Positions 48,224 through 57,811 of a DNA stretch of 64,000 nt are shown piece by piece. Source of the stretch: Chitinophaga pinensis (GTDB taxonomy: Bacteria > Bacteroidota > Bacteroidia > NS11-12g > UBA955). The DNA is taken from contig CAMDUE010000001.1 in NCBI GenBank assembly GCA_945877575.1, positions 62,001 to 126,000 on the forward strand, read 5' to 3'. How positions within the stretch are numbered: the first letter of the stretch is position 1; each line of letters opens with the position of its first letter. The position numbers and the translations under genes are program-made. Below the pieces are notes generated by a model. The model searched no databases and was not told where the DNA came from. It saw only the letters and a list, made by a program, of their open reading frames with translations.

Positions 48224-50061
48224 TCTATTTTACCTTGGCCATTGGTTGGCTGAATGACAATTTTTGCATTAAAATATTTTTGATTAATGTTAACAGTTAC
48301 TAAATAAATCCCAGGTTTTACAATAGGTAATTTCAATGTGTATTTCTTATTTAAGGGCTTAATATTTAATATTTCCTGTCCATTAAATGCCCTCATGGAA
48401 ATTTCGTTAATGATGTTATTGCCTTCGAAATCTAAAAATTCTGTTGCCGGATTTGGATAACATTGTATGATTACATCTTTACTTCCGAAATTAACATAGT
48501 TGGGATCTTGCTGAGGATTATTTGGTTCCTGATCCGCATTACAATCTGGTGTTAAACAGAATTTTTTCAATACCTTAATCACTTGGTTTGTCAGTAGGTC
48601 TACATTTTCTTTTACTCCAGTAGGCTTTAAATGAGAACCGCCAACTCCACTATGATCAGTAATATACAAATATTCACCGTTAGTTACAATGGCCATTTGC
48701 TTCATCAGGATTTCAGTAGAAGCATCAATGCCTGAAGCTGTAATTGGAATTATTTTTATCCCTTTCAAAGCAGCAATTCTAATTTGCTCTTGAATTTTTC
48801 CTTGCTCATTGGCATGCGGTGGGGCATCTAAGATTAAGAAATTGATTTTTGCAACTGCTTCAATTGACCAATTAAGCTCCTCATTAGATACTCTCAAACC
48901 TTCTTCCACTGCTTCAGGAAAATCTCCACCACCTCCAGCAATTTGATCTCCAATGAACATCAAAGCATTTTCAGCATAAGGTGAAAAATCAAACTTACGA
49001 GTTACATATTCATCGCCCTTATCTCTATAGAATACAGAACCCACTCTAATTTCAGTGCATGGACTCGATTTCTTTAAACTTTGGATGATGTGCATCATGT
49101 CCTCTTTCAAGTAGTTAATTTCATCACCCATAGAGCCAGTTGCGTCTACGGTGAAGCAGATGTCTACTTTTTTGGGGGATGTTTTAGCTGTATTCAAAAA
49201 GAAAGTACTTCTTGCAAAACCTGTTTCTTTTAGTTTTCCTAAAGGTCTGTAATTCTCAGCGCGCTTTTCAAATAATTGATAAGATTCTTTTTCATCGATT
49301 TTATCAGATGAATATATTCCAGACCATAATTCAGCATAACCTCTATTGTCAGTTTGAGTTTGCCAAATTGACTCACCGCTGGCTTTCTTTAAAATTAGAG
49401 TTACACCTATTGCTGGAGTTTTATCTGGATTCAAGATTTCAACGGAGAATCTCTTTTTTGTGAAATCCAATCCCCAAAATCCATGAGTATTTGGATATGT
49501 TGTAAAGTACTTATCCCAATTTTCTAAATCGCTCCAAAGACCCGCTGTAACAACTCCTGATCGTGCTTTTATCGATGTACCTTCAGCATGTTCCATTGGT
49601 TCCATATATTCTATTTTCGATTCCGAAATTGAAGGAGCTACTCTTTCAACGTCCATTTCAGACATAGACCTGGATGATGACTTAGATTTCATGGAAATAA
49701 CTTTATGTTTTTCCATATGTGAAACTGTCGACAAACCTTTAATATCATCACTGGAAAATCGAGTATTGAATTCACGTATTTCAGAAACTTGATTGAATTG
49801 ATAGTTTTTGTTTCCGGGTCTTAGCCTAAATCCCATAATAATTCCGTTTGAATCTTTACTTCTCGACAAATAAGCCAACTGCTGTTTTTGACTGGAAATA
49901 TTCACTTGTCCAATTGGTGATACATATACCGAGCAAATGGTATGTTTATTTGAATCAAGCACATAGAAGTTTGTTGAATTTACTGAGTTTTTGTCTTTTT
50001 GGGATACCAATACAGACATCGCTGCAACTCCCATTAAACTAAGAATAATTGGTTTCATCAT
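48220..50061 (-). CDS. VWA-domain protein with type A T9SS sorting domain
   Basis: A 613-residue exported protein. N-terminal hydrophobic segment (about 5-20) as signal peptide; a novel-looking region to about 180; a short beta region; then a von Willebrand factor A domain with the MIDAS motif DATGSMGD (Asp306), followed by VGSVFYRDKGDEYV and the LILDAPPHANEQGK strand. The C-terminal 80 residues (VIIQCYPNPATEFLDFEG, then YTLKLPIVKPGIYLVTV) are a type A sorting domain, so it should be secreted or anchored by the type IX system. The role of the VWA domain is unknown; adhesion to proteins or metal-dependent binding is a reasonable guess. Confidence 0.85.
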   Translation of the reverse strand: MMKPIILSLMGVAAMSVLVSQKDKNSVNSTNFYVLDSNKHTICSVYVSPIGQVNISSQKQQLAYLSRSKDSNGIIMGFRLRPGNKNYQFNQVSEIREFNTRFSSDDIKGLSTVSHMEKHKVISMKSKSSSRSMSEMDVERVAPSISESKIEYMEPMEHAEGTSIKARSGVVTAGLWSDLENWDKYFTTYPNTHGFWGLDFTKKRFSVEILNPDKTPAIGVTLILKKASGESIWQTQTDNRGYAELWSGIYSSDKIDEKESYQLFEKRAENYRPLGKLKETGFARSTFFLNTAKTSPKKVDICFTVDATGSMGDEINYLKEDMMHIIQSLKKSSPCTEIRVGSVFYRDKGDEYVTRKFDFSPYAENALMFIGDQIAGGGGDFPEAVEEGLRVSNEELNWSIEAVAKINFLILDAPPHANEQGKIQEQIRIAALKGIKIIPITASGIDASTEILMKQMAIVTNGEYLYITDHSGVGGSHLKPTGVKENVDLLTNQVIKVLKKFCLTPDCNADQEPNNPQQDPNYVNFGSKDVIIQCYPNPATEFLDFEGNNIINEISMRAFNGQEILNIKPLNKKYTLKLPIVKPGIYLVTVNINQKYFNAKIVIQPTNGQGKID

Positions 50062-50115
50062 GGGCCTTTATACGTTTAAGGTGGAAAAGGTAAACGAGAA
50101 TGTAAATTGAAAACT

Positions 50116-50123
50116 TAAATTTG
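50116..50123 (+). promoter_or_regulatory. -7 box of maeB
   Basis: TAAATTTG, a perfect TAnnTTTG, 5 nt before the maeB ATG at 50129; no clear -33. Confidence 0.45.
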
Positions 50124-50128
50124 CGGCA

Positions 50129-52396
50129 ATGTTAAATAAGAATAAGAAGTATTTTGATGCGCTGTCTTATCACGCTGAAGGCAGACCTGGTAAAATTGAA
50201 GTAATTTCTACCAAGCCTACTAGAACTCAATTTGATCTTGCATTGGCTTATTCACCAGGTGTTGCAGAACCCTGTGAGAAAATTGCTGAAAACAAAGAAG
50301 ATGTTTATAAATATACAGCCAAAGGAAATTTAGTTGCTGTCATATCCAACGGTACTGCAGTTTTAGGTTTGGGAGATATCGGACCAGAAGCATCTAAACC
50401 AGTAATGGAAGGGAAGGGTGTACTATTCAAACTCTTCGCAGATATTGATGTTTTCGATATTGAATTAGACTGCAAAAATGTTGAAGACTTCATTAAAGTG
50501 GTAAAAGCAATGGAACCCACTTTTGGTGGTATCAACTTGGAAGATATCAAGGCACCTGAAAGTTTCGAGATCGAAGAAAGATTGAAAGAGGAGCTTAACA
50601 TTCCAATAATGCACGATGACCAACATGGAACAGCAATAATCTCCGCTGCGGGTTTATTGAATGCTCTTGAAATAGTTGGAAAGAAAATTGAAGATGTAAA
50701 ACTTGTAGTGAACGGGGCAGGAGCCAGTGCTATAGCTTGTACCAAACTCTTCGTGAGTCTGGGTGTACAAAAAAAGAATTTGATCATGCTCGATTCTAAA
50801 GGAGTAATCTCTGTTAGACGCGATAACCTTGATAAATATAAGAGTCAATTTGCTACTACATCGACCGCTGAAACATTGGAAGAATCTTTAGTTGGTGCTG
50901 ATGTTTTTGTTGGATTAAGCAAAGGAAACATTCTCTCTCCAGAGATGATACTCAGCATGGCTGAAAAACCCATCGTTTTTGCCATGGCAAACCCAACCCC
51001 TGAGATTGATTATAATTTAGCCATACAAACTCGTCCAGATCTAATCATGGCCACAGGTCGAAGTGATTACCCCAACCAAGTGAACAACGTTCTTGGTTTT
51101 CCATTCATTTTTAGAGGTGCCCTAGATGTTCGAGCAACATCCATCAATGAAGAAATGAAATTGGCCGCAGTTCGAGCAATTGCATCTTTAGCTAAAGAAC
51201 CTGTTCCCGAAGTGGTTATGATGGCCTACAACGAGAAGAACATGACGTTTGGTCCTAATTACATCATTCCCAAACCCATGGATCCTCGCTTAATCACTAC
51301 TGTTGCTCCTGCGGTTGCAAAAGCAGCAATGGATAGCGGCGTTTCTAAAGCTCCCATCACAGATTGGAACGCATACGAAAATGAACTTAGAAAAAGATTG
51401 GGTATAGACAATGATTTCGTAAATCGTTTGATGATTAGGGCTAAAAAATCGCCCAAAAGAGTTGTTTTTGCTGAAGCTGACAATGTAAGAATTCTTAGAG
51501 CTGCTGAGGGAAGTCTCAACGAAAAAATTGCTAAACCCATACTTCTGGGTAAAGAAGAGGTTATTAGAAAGATGATGGAAGATAATAACATCAATATTCC
51601 TGATGCCGTTATCATTGACCCAAGGAAGGAAGATCAAAAGAGAGCAGAATATGGTGCTAAATTCTTTGAAAAACGAGGTAGAAAGGGCATAACTTCCTAC
51701 GAGGCGGAATATCAAATGCGCAACAGAAACTATTTTGGTTCTATGATGGTGGAAACTGGCGATGCAGATGTATTTATATCTGGTTTGACTAGAAATTATC
51801 CATTAGCTCTGAAGCCAGCACTTTTTTCAATAGGAATGTCAAAAGATTCAGGTCGTATTGCTGGCATGCACATCATGATGACAAAACAGGGTCCATTGTT
51901 TTTTGCCGATACAACCGTAAATGTAGAGCTATCCGAAGACGAACTTTATTCTTTGGTTAAATTAGTACATAAACGAGTAAAAGATTTTCAAATTGAACCT
52001 AAGATTGCTATGCTTTCTTATTCCAATTTTGGATCAAACAGCGGAAAATCCCCCGAAAAAATAAGAAAAGTAGTATCTAAATTGCATCAGACAGACCCTG
52101 AAATATTGGTTGATGGCGAAATGCAACCCATATACGCTTTAGACGGTGAACAACGTGCCGAGCTATACCCTTTTAATAAATTAGGCTCAAGTTCGGCCAA
52201 TACATTCATTTTTCCCGATTTGAATAGTGCAAATGCGGCTTACCAAATTATTAGAACCATGGGAATGGCTGAGGCCATAGGACCAGTACTTCTGGGAATG
52301 AATAAAACCGTACATATTCTTCATCACAGCTCTAATGTTCGTGAAATTATGAATATGGTCGCTCTTGGTGTTTGCGAAGCTCAAAGTCGTCAATGA
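50129..52396 (+). CDS. maeB: NADP-dependent malic enzyme with phosphotransacetylase-like C-terminal domain
   Basis: Decarboxylates malate to pyruvate, making NADPH. The 755-residue product has the malic enzyme half first: LALAYSPGVAEPCEKIA, TAKGNLVAVISNGTAVLGLG, the HDDQHGTAIISAAGLLNAL metal and substrate segment, and the nucleotide-binding VNGAGASAIAC. From about residue 430 comes a phosphate acetyltransferase-like domain (KRVVFAEADNVRILRAA, GPVLLGMNKTVHILHHSS), which is regulatory and not known to be catalytic. The length is standard for the MaeB type. The stop overlaps the GNAT gene by 4 bases (ATGA). Confidence 0.96.
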   Translation: MLNKNKKYFDALSYHAEGRPGKIEVISTKPTRTQFDLALAYSPGVAEPCEKIAENKEDVYKYTAKGNLVAVISNGTAVLGLGDIGPEASKPVMEGKGVLFKLFADIDVFDIELDCKNVEDFIKVVKAMEPTFGGINLEDIKAPESFEIEERLKEELNIPIMHDDQHGTAIISAAGLLNALEIVGKKIEDVKLVVNGAGASAIACTKLFVSLGVQKKNLIMLDSKGVISVRRDNLDKYKSQFATTSTAETLEESLVGADVFVGLSKGNILSPEMILSMAEKPIVFAMANPTPEIDYNLAIQTRPDLIMATGRSDYPNQVNNVLGFPFIFRGALDVRATSINEEMKLAAVRAIASLAKEPVPEVVMMAYNEKNMTFGPNYIIPKPMDPRLITTVAPAVAKAAMDSGVSKAPITDWNAYENELRKRLGIDNDFVNRLMIRAKKSPKRVVFAEADNVRILRAAEGSLNEKIAKPILLGKEEVIRKMMEDNNINIPDAVIIDPRKEDQKRAEYGAKFFEKRGRKGITSYEAEYQMRNRNYFGSMMVETGDADVFISGLTRNYPLALKPALFSIGMSKDSGRIAGMHIMMTKQGPLFFADTTVNVELSEDELYSLVKLVHKRVKDFQIEPKIAMLSYSNFGSNSGKSPEKIRKVVSKLHQTDPEILVDGEMQPIYALDGEQRAELYPFNKLGSSSANTFIFPDLNSANAAYQIIRTMGMAEAIGPVLLGMNKTVHILHHSSNVREIMNMVALGVCEAQSRQ

Positions 52397-52839
52397 ATTT
52401 GAGTTTACTCTCAACAGTGTGGTTTGATTATTGGTCTTCTAAGTATTACCAATCTCTCGCATTGAGAAATCAAGTACTTCGAAAACCCATTCATCTTCAA
52501 TTTTCAAATGAACAATTAACGCCAGATAAAAATGATTGGCACTTTGGGGTATTTTTTCAAACAGAATGTTTAGCCTGTCTGATAATTTCTCCCTTGAATG
52601 GTCTTAACGTTGCTAAAATGAGGCAAGTTGCCGTCAATGAAAAACACCAAGGCCAAGGAATTGGTAAACTCATGGTTATTGAAGCTGAGCGTCTTTTAAA
52701 ATTGCGGAATTTCAATGAAATCACCCTGCACGCTCGGGAAAACGCTATTCCCTTTTATTTGACCTTAGGATATACTTTGGTCGGAGATTGGTTTACCGAG
52801 GTCGGAATACCACACAAAAAAATGATAAAACACCTTTAG
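52393..52839 (+). CDS. GNAT family N-acetyltransferase
   Basis: A 148-residue acetyltransferase of the ElaA/YjcF-like group, acetyl-CoA dependent, substrate unknown. The motif A region is QVAVNEKHQGQGIGKLMVIEAERL (Q/R-x-x-G-x-G loop), preceded by the ALRNQVLRKPIH segment of this group. The later strand LHARENAIPFYLTLGY and the terminal VGIPHKKM motif complete the domain. ATG at 52393 is chosen because it overlaps the maeB stop; the track of upstream residues from 52372 lies inside maeB. Confidence 0.9.
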   Translation: MNLSLLSTVWFDYWSSKYYQSLALRNQVLRKPIHLQFSNEQLTPDKNDWHFGVFFQTECLACLIISPLNGLNVAKMRQVAVNEKHQGQGIGKLMVIEAERLLKLRNFNEITLHARENAIPFYLTLGYTLVGDWFTEVGIPHKKMIKHL

Positions 52840-52845
52840 TTATCT

Positions 52846-52853
52846 TAAATTTG
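52846..52853 (+). promoter_or_regulatory. -7 box of rseP
   Basis: TAAATTTG, a perfect TAnnTTTG, 8 nt before the rseP ATG; no clear -33. Confidence 0.45.
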
Positions 52854-52861
52854 CAAATCAC

Positions 52862-54205
52862 ATGAATACGTTAATAACTCTGCTCCAGTTTTTTGCCGCT
52901 CTTGGACTTATTGTAACGCTGCACGAATTGGGGCATTTTTTAGCCGCAAGGGCATTTGGAATAAAAGTTGAAAAATTCTATCTCTTTTTTGATGCTTGGG
53001 GATTTAAACTATTTAGCTTTAAGAAAGGCGATACAGAATACGGTATTGGTTGGTTGCCGCTCGGGGGGTACGTGAAAATTGCTGGTATGATTGACGAGAG
53101 CCTAGACAAAAACCAGTTAGCTTCTGAACCTCAGCCTTGGGAATTTAGGTCTAAGCCAGCATGGCAACGACTGATTGTTATGATTGGTGGAGTAGTGGTG
53201 AACGTTATTTTAGGTGTTGTTATAATTTCCGGATTAATCTTTAGTCAAGGTGAATCATACATCCCCAATAAAGCCATCAACTCAAACGGCGGTATTTATG
53301 CCAGTCCTAATGCACGAACTTTGGGACTTCAAACGGGTGATCAAATAACCAAACTGAACGGAAATACAGTTGAAAATCTATTATCTGAATTTGCCGATCC
53401 TTCGTTTCTAACAAATGATCGTAAAGAAATATCTTTGATTAGAAATGGCCGTGATACCAATGTACTCCTTCCTGTGGACATTGAAAATAAACTAAGCTTA
53501 AATTCTGACCTACCCCTCATTTCACCTCGTTTTCAATTTTCTGTAAAACAGGTAGTTGGTGGAAGCCCTGCATCCAAATCTGGAATAAAGGAGGGTGATA
53601 AATTTATAAGTATTGATTCGCAATTGTTTGGTTCGTTTTTTGAATTCAAAGAAATACTCCAAAATAAGGCAGGCCAAACCGCTGAATTTATGGTTCAAGA
53701 TTCTAAAGGCACGAACAGAAAGGCTTACATCACCATAAATGAAGACGGTACCTTAGGATTTCAACCCAAAATTTATGGATTTGAAGGATTAGAGAAAACG
53801 GTCAGTTATTCACTCGGCGAATCTATGGTAATGGGAGCAGAAAAGTCTGCAGGTTTAATTTCTGCCAATGCCGCAGGTTTGTCCAAAATGGTTTCTGGCA
53901 AGGTGAATCCTAAAAACTCTTTAGCCGGTCCTATTGGCATTGCCCAAATGTATGGAAGTACTTGGGATTGGCTTAATTTTTGGTCGCTTACAGCAACTAT
54001 TTCACTTGCTTTGGCACTGATGAATATTCTCCCTATTCCCGCTTTAGACGGCGGACACGTGATGTTCTTGATGTACGAAATTATCTTCCGACGTCCAGTA
54101 AATGATAAAGTACTTTATATTGGTCAGATCATTGGAATGGCCATATTATTAAGTCTTTTTGTTTTTATTTTCTGGGTAGATATATCTAGAGCCCTAGGTT
54201 TTTAA
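52862..54205 (+). CDS. rseP: RIP metalloprotease RseP (site-2 protease)
   Basis: An intramembrane zinc protease that cuts anti-sigma factors and signal peptide remnants. The 447-residue product has the HELGH zinc motif in the first helix, a PDZ domain pair (GGSPASKSGIKEGDKFISID is the second), and the C-terminal LPIPALDGGHVMF motif with the third zinc ligand. Transmembrane helices lie at the start, near residue 105-125, and near the C-terminus. It leads a three-gene run (HscB-like and phosphoribosyltransferase follow within 14 and 5 bp). Confidence 0.95.
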   Translation: MNTLITLLQFFAALGLIVTLHELGHFLAARAFGIKVEKFYLFFDAWGFKLFSFKKGDTEYGIGWLPLGGYVKIAGMIDESLDKNQLASEPQPWEFRSKPAWQRLIVMIGGVVVNVILGVVIISGLIFSQGESYIPNKAINSNGGIYASPNARTLGLQTGDQITKLNGNTVENLLSEFADPSFLTNDRKEISLIRNGRDTNVLLPVDIENKLSLNSDLPLISPRFQFSVKQVVGGSPASKSGIKEGDKFISIDSQLFGSFFEFKEILQNKAGQTAEFMVQDSKGTNRKAYITINEDGTLGFQPKIYGFEGLEKTVSYSLGESMVMGAEKSAGLISANAAGLSKMVSGKVNPKNSLAGPIGIAQMYGSTWDWLNFWSLTATISLALALMNILPIPALDGGHVMFLMYEIIFRRPVNDKVLYIGQIIGMAILLSLFVFIFWVDISRALGF

Positions 54206-54218
54206 TTCGTAATTTACG

Positions 54219-54683
54219 ATGAATGCTTTTGAAGTTTTTAAATTGCCTATTTCTGTGGAAATAGACTTGGTTAATCTAAGAAAAGCATACATCCAGCAAC
54301 AACAAAATGCCCATCCTGATCATGGTGGAGATGTTTTAGATTCGGAACAAATCAATAAAGCGTACACCATACTTAAGGTCAGAGAAAGCAGGATTAAATT
54401 GATTCTTGAGTTAAATCAAATAGAAACCAATGACTCATCCTCATTGCCTCCAGGATTTCTTTTTGAAATGATGGAAATCAGTGAAATGATGGAAGCAGAG
54501 CATCACGAATCGATTAAAGCAAAAATTGATGAATTAATGCAAATTTCAGACGCTGAATTTTCAGAAATTGCAAGTGTATTTGATCATTCTGAAGAAAGTA
54601 TTAAGAAGTTAGCAGTTTGGTATCAAAAAAATAAATATTATAATCGCCTAGATAAAAACTCAAAAGGCATTCAAGAAATTTAA
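54219..54683 (+). CDS. HscB-like J-domain protein
   Basis: A 154-residue protein with an N-terminal J-like domain: the invariant HPD is kept (NAHPDHGGD), preceded by FKLPISVEIDLVNLRKAYIQQQ and followed by QINKAYTILK. From residue 85 to the end comes a helical segment (LPPGFLFEMMEISEMMEA) that looks like the HscB C-terminal domain used for IscU binding. It lacks the N-terminal zinc-binding extension of some HscB proteins. No hscA, iscU, iscS or fdx gene is in the window, so its partner is not visible. Any iron-sulfur role is inference; a general J-protein is the alternative. Confidence 0.65.
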   Translation: MNAFEVFKLPISVEIDLVNLRKAYIQQQQNAHPDHGGDVLDSEQINKAYTILKVRESRIKLILELNQIETNDSSSLPPGFLFEMMEISEMMEAEHHESIKAKIDELMQISDAEFSEIASVFDHSEESIKKLAVWYQKNKYYNRLDKNSKGIQEI

Positions 54684-54687
54684 CCAT

Positions 54688-55179
54688 ATGAGTCGCCAAA
54701 TTATTTTAAAACATAAAGAAATCCTACTCATTATTGAGCGTTTGGCAGTTCAAGTGGCCGAAAGTAATCTAAATTCATCCAATTTGGTTTTGATTGGATT
54801 GAATAAAAGAGGCTATTTTATTTCCGAGATGGTTCTAGAATTTTTGAAGAAATACCTACCAAATATTCAATTAGATCTTCAAAATATTTCAATCAACACC
54901 GAAGGTGAAATCAATAGTTCTGCAGAAAATCTTAATGAAAGCCACTCTGTTGTGATCATTGACGACGTATTAAACTCTGGTAAAACAGCTTTTATAGCGG
55001 CAGATTATTGCTTTAAAAAAGGGGTGACCAAAATAGAAACCCTGTTCTTAGCACAACGGGAATATCGTAATTTTCCGATTCATGCAAATTTTGTGGGAGT
55101 GTCTATTGCAACCACATTAAGAGATCATGTGTATTTTGACAATACACAAAACTCTGATTTACAGGTATATTTGTCGTAA
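54688..55179 (+). CDS. PyrR-like phosphoribosyltransferase-fold protein
   Basis: A 163-residue type I phosphoribosyltransferase fold. The PRPP-binding motif is VVIIDDVLNSGKTAF (about 91-105), and the surrounding region follows the PyrR pattern, including the segment RNFPIHANFVGVSIATTLRD near the C-terminus. It may regulate pyrimidine genes or act as a weak uracil phosphoribosyltransferase; a dihydroorotase gene lies 3 kb away, but on a separate transcript. No RNA attenuator for PyrR is visible upstream. The exact activity is not determined by sequence. Confidence 0.75.
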   Translation: MSRQIILKHKEILLIIERLAVQVAESNLNSSNLVLIGLNKRGYFISEMVLEFLKKYLPNIQLDLQNISINTEGEINSSAENLNESHSVVIIDDVLNSGKTAFIAADYCFKKGVTKIETLFLAQREYRNFPIHANFVGVSIATTLRDHVYFDNTQNSDLQVYLS

Positions 55180-55225
55180 TTTCTTACACAAAAAGCAACA
55201 TTCTTTGATACTTTTGTGTCATAAG

Positions 55226-55257
55226 TTTGTTGTAATATAGATATTTAAGTACCTTGT
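55226..55257 (+). promoter_or_regulatory. Candidate promoter of the second surface protein gene
   Basis: TTTG at 55226-55229, a 20-nt spacer, then TACCTTGT (55250-55257), two bases off TAnnTTTG. The GTG start at 55275 is 17 nt further on. A perfect TACTTTTG at 55209-55216 is an alternative -7 box. Confidence 0.35.
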
Positions 55258-55274
55258 GTTTGTATCAAATATTT

Positions 55275-57755
55275 GTGAAGAAACTAAGCTCCATACTGCT
55301 CGTATTATTAAGTTTAATAGACTTACGGGCAACCCATATAGTGGGTGGAGAAATGACGTATAAATTCTTGGGTAACAATCAATATAGAATTAGACTAGAC
55401 GTTTACATTGACTGTATAAACGGAAGCGCTGAGGCCATCCAATCAGATGAAACGGCAATCATCGGTATTTTCAATGGGGATACTCGAAATATTCTTTCAG
55501 GATATCCAATCTATGTTGCAAGAAAAGGCCCAACGCGCATTCAGAAAACGAATTATAATTGTCTAAAAGTTACTCCTAATGCCTGTGTAGATCATTATGT
55601 ATACGAAACAACCGTAACTCTTCCAGCGACTAAAGGTGGGTATTACATGTCTTTTCAACGATGTTGTAGAAACGGCTCAATAACTAATATTGTTGCTCCT
55701 GGAGCTACAGGCGCAAATTATTGGGCATTTATACCCAATGTGAGTGACGTAGGATTTGCAAATACTTCAGCGGTTTTTAAAGAACTACCTCCCAATTTCC
55801 TCTGCACGAATACCGCTTTAAAGTTCGATCATAGCGCTACAGATGCAGATGGTGATAGCCTAGTATACTCATTGATTACTCCTTACTTAGGGGCTGATCA
55901 GAACAATCCACGTCCTAATAACGGGAATTCAGGATTGCTCGAAAAACCACCGTTCACCCAATTGCAATGGCGCAATTCTTATACATTTGATGACCCTATT
56001 GATGGTAATCCTTCAATGAATATTAATCCTGAAACTGGGCTATTAACTCTTACTCCAACAAGAGTTGGTCAATTTGTAGTTGGTATTTCAGTAAAAGAAT
56101 ATAGAAAAGGCAAGTTGGTGGCAGAAGTTATCAGAGATTATCAATTTAATGTGCAAAGTTGTGTAGTAGACGTAGTTGCATCATTTTTTGCACCAAAATA
56201 TGTTTGTGGTTATTCATATCAATTTCAAAACCTAAGCTCTGGTGCACAAAGGTACCATTGGGATTTTGGAGTTTCAGGTACAAATGCAGACACTTCAAAT
56301 ATCGCGAGACCAACCTTTAGTTTTCCTGGACCAGGGACATACGAAGTAACATTAATTGCATATAAAACCACCTGCGCCGATAGTTTTAAAGCCAAAGTAA
56401 TTGTAGTGGAACCACAAAAACCAAAATTACCACGTGATACTACTCTTTGTGATAAAGTAACTATGACTTTAAAATCGAATATTCCAGGTGAAGAATATAG
56501 GTGGAGCTCAGGTGCTAGAACAGATTCTTTGGTAGTTAGTAACGCTGGAACCTACATCTTAGCGGTTACAAATAAAACATGTACTTGGTACGATACAATA
56601 ATAATCGCCTACGACAGAGAAAAAGTAGACGCCAAAGGAGATACTATTTTTTGTAGCTATGATGATTTTACGCGAGTTTTAACCACCAACATGAGCTCCA
56701 CAACCACTTTTCTTTGGAGTAATGATCAAACGACGCCTAATATTACTGTTAATAAGCCTTCCAAATATAGGGTAACCGCTACTACCATTAATAAATGTGT
56801 AAGTCAAGATTCAGTTCGAATTATACAACAATCAGATGTTAAAGTTTTCGTAAATGATACACAAGTTTGTCCAGATTACAATGTGACATTTAATGCTATT
56901 AGCCCTGATCCAACAGCTCTTTTTACTTGGAGTAATGGAGTTTCAGGTAAAAATATGACCACCAAGATTCCTGGAATGTATTATGTTAGGGCTCAAGTTG
57001 CGCTATGTTCTGCAAGAGATACCTTCACCTTAACCAATTTTCCAAGTGAATTGGATTTAGGCAATGATTTGCGTTTCTGTAATAAGATTGATACATTGAT
57101 TACAAGTCCTTCAATCAATTTTAAATCGGTAGTTTGGAATAATGAAGTTACAAACACAAACTTTAGACTCACAAAACCAGGACGTCTCCACATCACCGTT
57201 GTGAATTCAAATGGTTGCATTGAAAAAGATTCAATCAATATTCAATTATTCCCCAATCCAGCACTTAATCTTGGGCCTGATACTACGTTGTGTCTTTCGG
57301 AAAAACCTAGATTAAATGCTGGGCCAGGAATGGTTAGCTACCTATGGAATACAGGATCTAATAAACAAGAAATAATCGCCTACGACTCAGGCAAGTATTG
57401 GGTGGAAGTGATTGATATTGAAGGTTGTAAGTCAGTTGATTCGGTTCTGATTATTAAAAGAAAGGATTTATTTCCCATAGACATTTATATGCCAAGCGCC
57501 TTCACACCAAATGGAGATGAGCTAAATGATGTTTATCCAAATTCACAATATCAAGTTGAAGGAGCTGAATACAACGTTAAATTATTTAACCGATGGGGCG
57601 AGAAATTGGCTGAGTTCAATAATCCAACCTTGAATTGGGACGGAAACATTAACGGACAAGAAGCACCAGAAGGGGTGTATGTATATACAATTACTTGGGT
57701 TGGATGCGATAATGTAAGAAGAACTTTATTCGGTGACTTCTTGTTAATGCGTTAA
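55275..57755 (+). CDS. Multi-domain surface protein with PKD and Ig-like modules and type B T9SS sorting domain
   Basis: An 826-residue predicted surface protein. The start is probably GTG at 55275, which gives a clean signal peptide (MKKLSSILLVLLSLIDLRA); the upstream TTG frame (55254) adds a weaker one. The body begins with THIVGGEMTYKFLG, a module I have seen at the start of other Bacteroidota surface proteins (about 20-290, Cys-rich with FQRCCRN). A PKD domain follows (about 300-380; RYHWDFG and YEVTLIAYK), then about five Ig-like repeats each opening near a DTxxC motif, and a gliding-motility-associated C-terminal domain (about 737-826; MPSAFTPNGDELNDVYP, NRWGEKL, APEGVYVYTI). Cargo of the type IX system; ligand unknown. 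Confidence 0.85.
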   Translation: MKKLSSILLVLLSLIDLRATHIVGGEMTYKFLGNNQYRIRLDVYIDCINGSAEAIQSDETAIIGIFNGDTRNILSGYPIYVARKGPTRIQKTNYNCLKVTPNACVDHYVYETTVTLPATKGGYYMSFQRCCRNGSITNIVAPGATGANYWAFIPNVSDVGFANTSAVFKELPPNFLCTNTALKFDHSATDADGDSLVYSLITPYLGADQNNPRPNNGNSGLLEKPPFTQLQWRNSYTFDDPIDGNPSMNINPETGLLTLTPTRVGQFVVGISVKEYRKGKLVAEVIRDYQFNVQSCVVDVVASFFAPKYVCGYSYQFQNLSSGAQRYHWDFGVSGTNADTSNIARPTFSFPGPGTYEVTLIAYKTTCADSFKAKVIVVEPQKPKLPRDTTLCDKVTMTLKSNIPGEEYRWSSGARTDSLVVSNAGTYILAVTNKTCTWYDTIIIAYDREKVDAKGDTIFCSYDDFTRVLTTNMSSTTTFLWSNDQTTPNITVNKPSKYRVTATTINKCVSQDSVRIIQQSDVKVFVNDTQVCPDYNVTFNAISPDPTALFTWSNGVSGKNMTTKIPGMYYVRAQVALCSARDTFTLTNFPSELDLGNDLRFCNKIDTLITSPSINFKSVVWNNEVTNTNFRLTKPGRLHITVVNSNGCIEKDSINIQLFPNPALNLGPDTTLCLSEKPRLNAGPGMVSYLWNTGSNKQEIIAYDSGKYWVEVIDIEGCKSVDSVLIIKRKDLFPIDIYMPSAFTPNGDELNDVYPNSQYQVEGAEYNVKLFNRWGEKLAEFNNPTLNWDGNINGQEAPEGVYVYTITWVGCDNVRRTLFGDFLLMR

Positions 57756-57811
57756 AAGGTATTTTTCGCCTTAATTATCCTACATAAAGTAGGACGCGGA
57801 GAAAGATAAAT

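Noticed and set aside
57778-57794. Hairpin TCCTAC-ATAAA-GTAGGA between the surface protein and the GxxExxY gene as terminator
   Set aside because: The stem is only 6 bp and there is no T run on either side.
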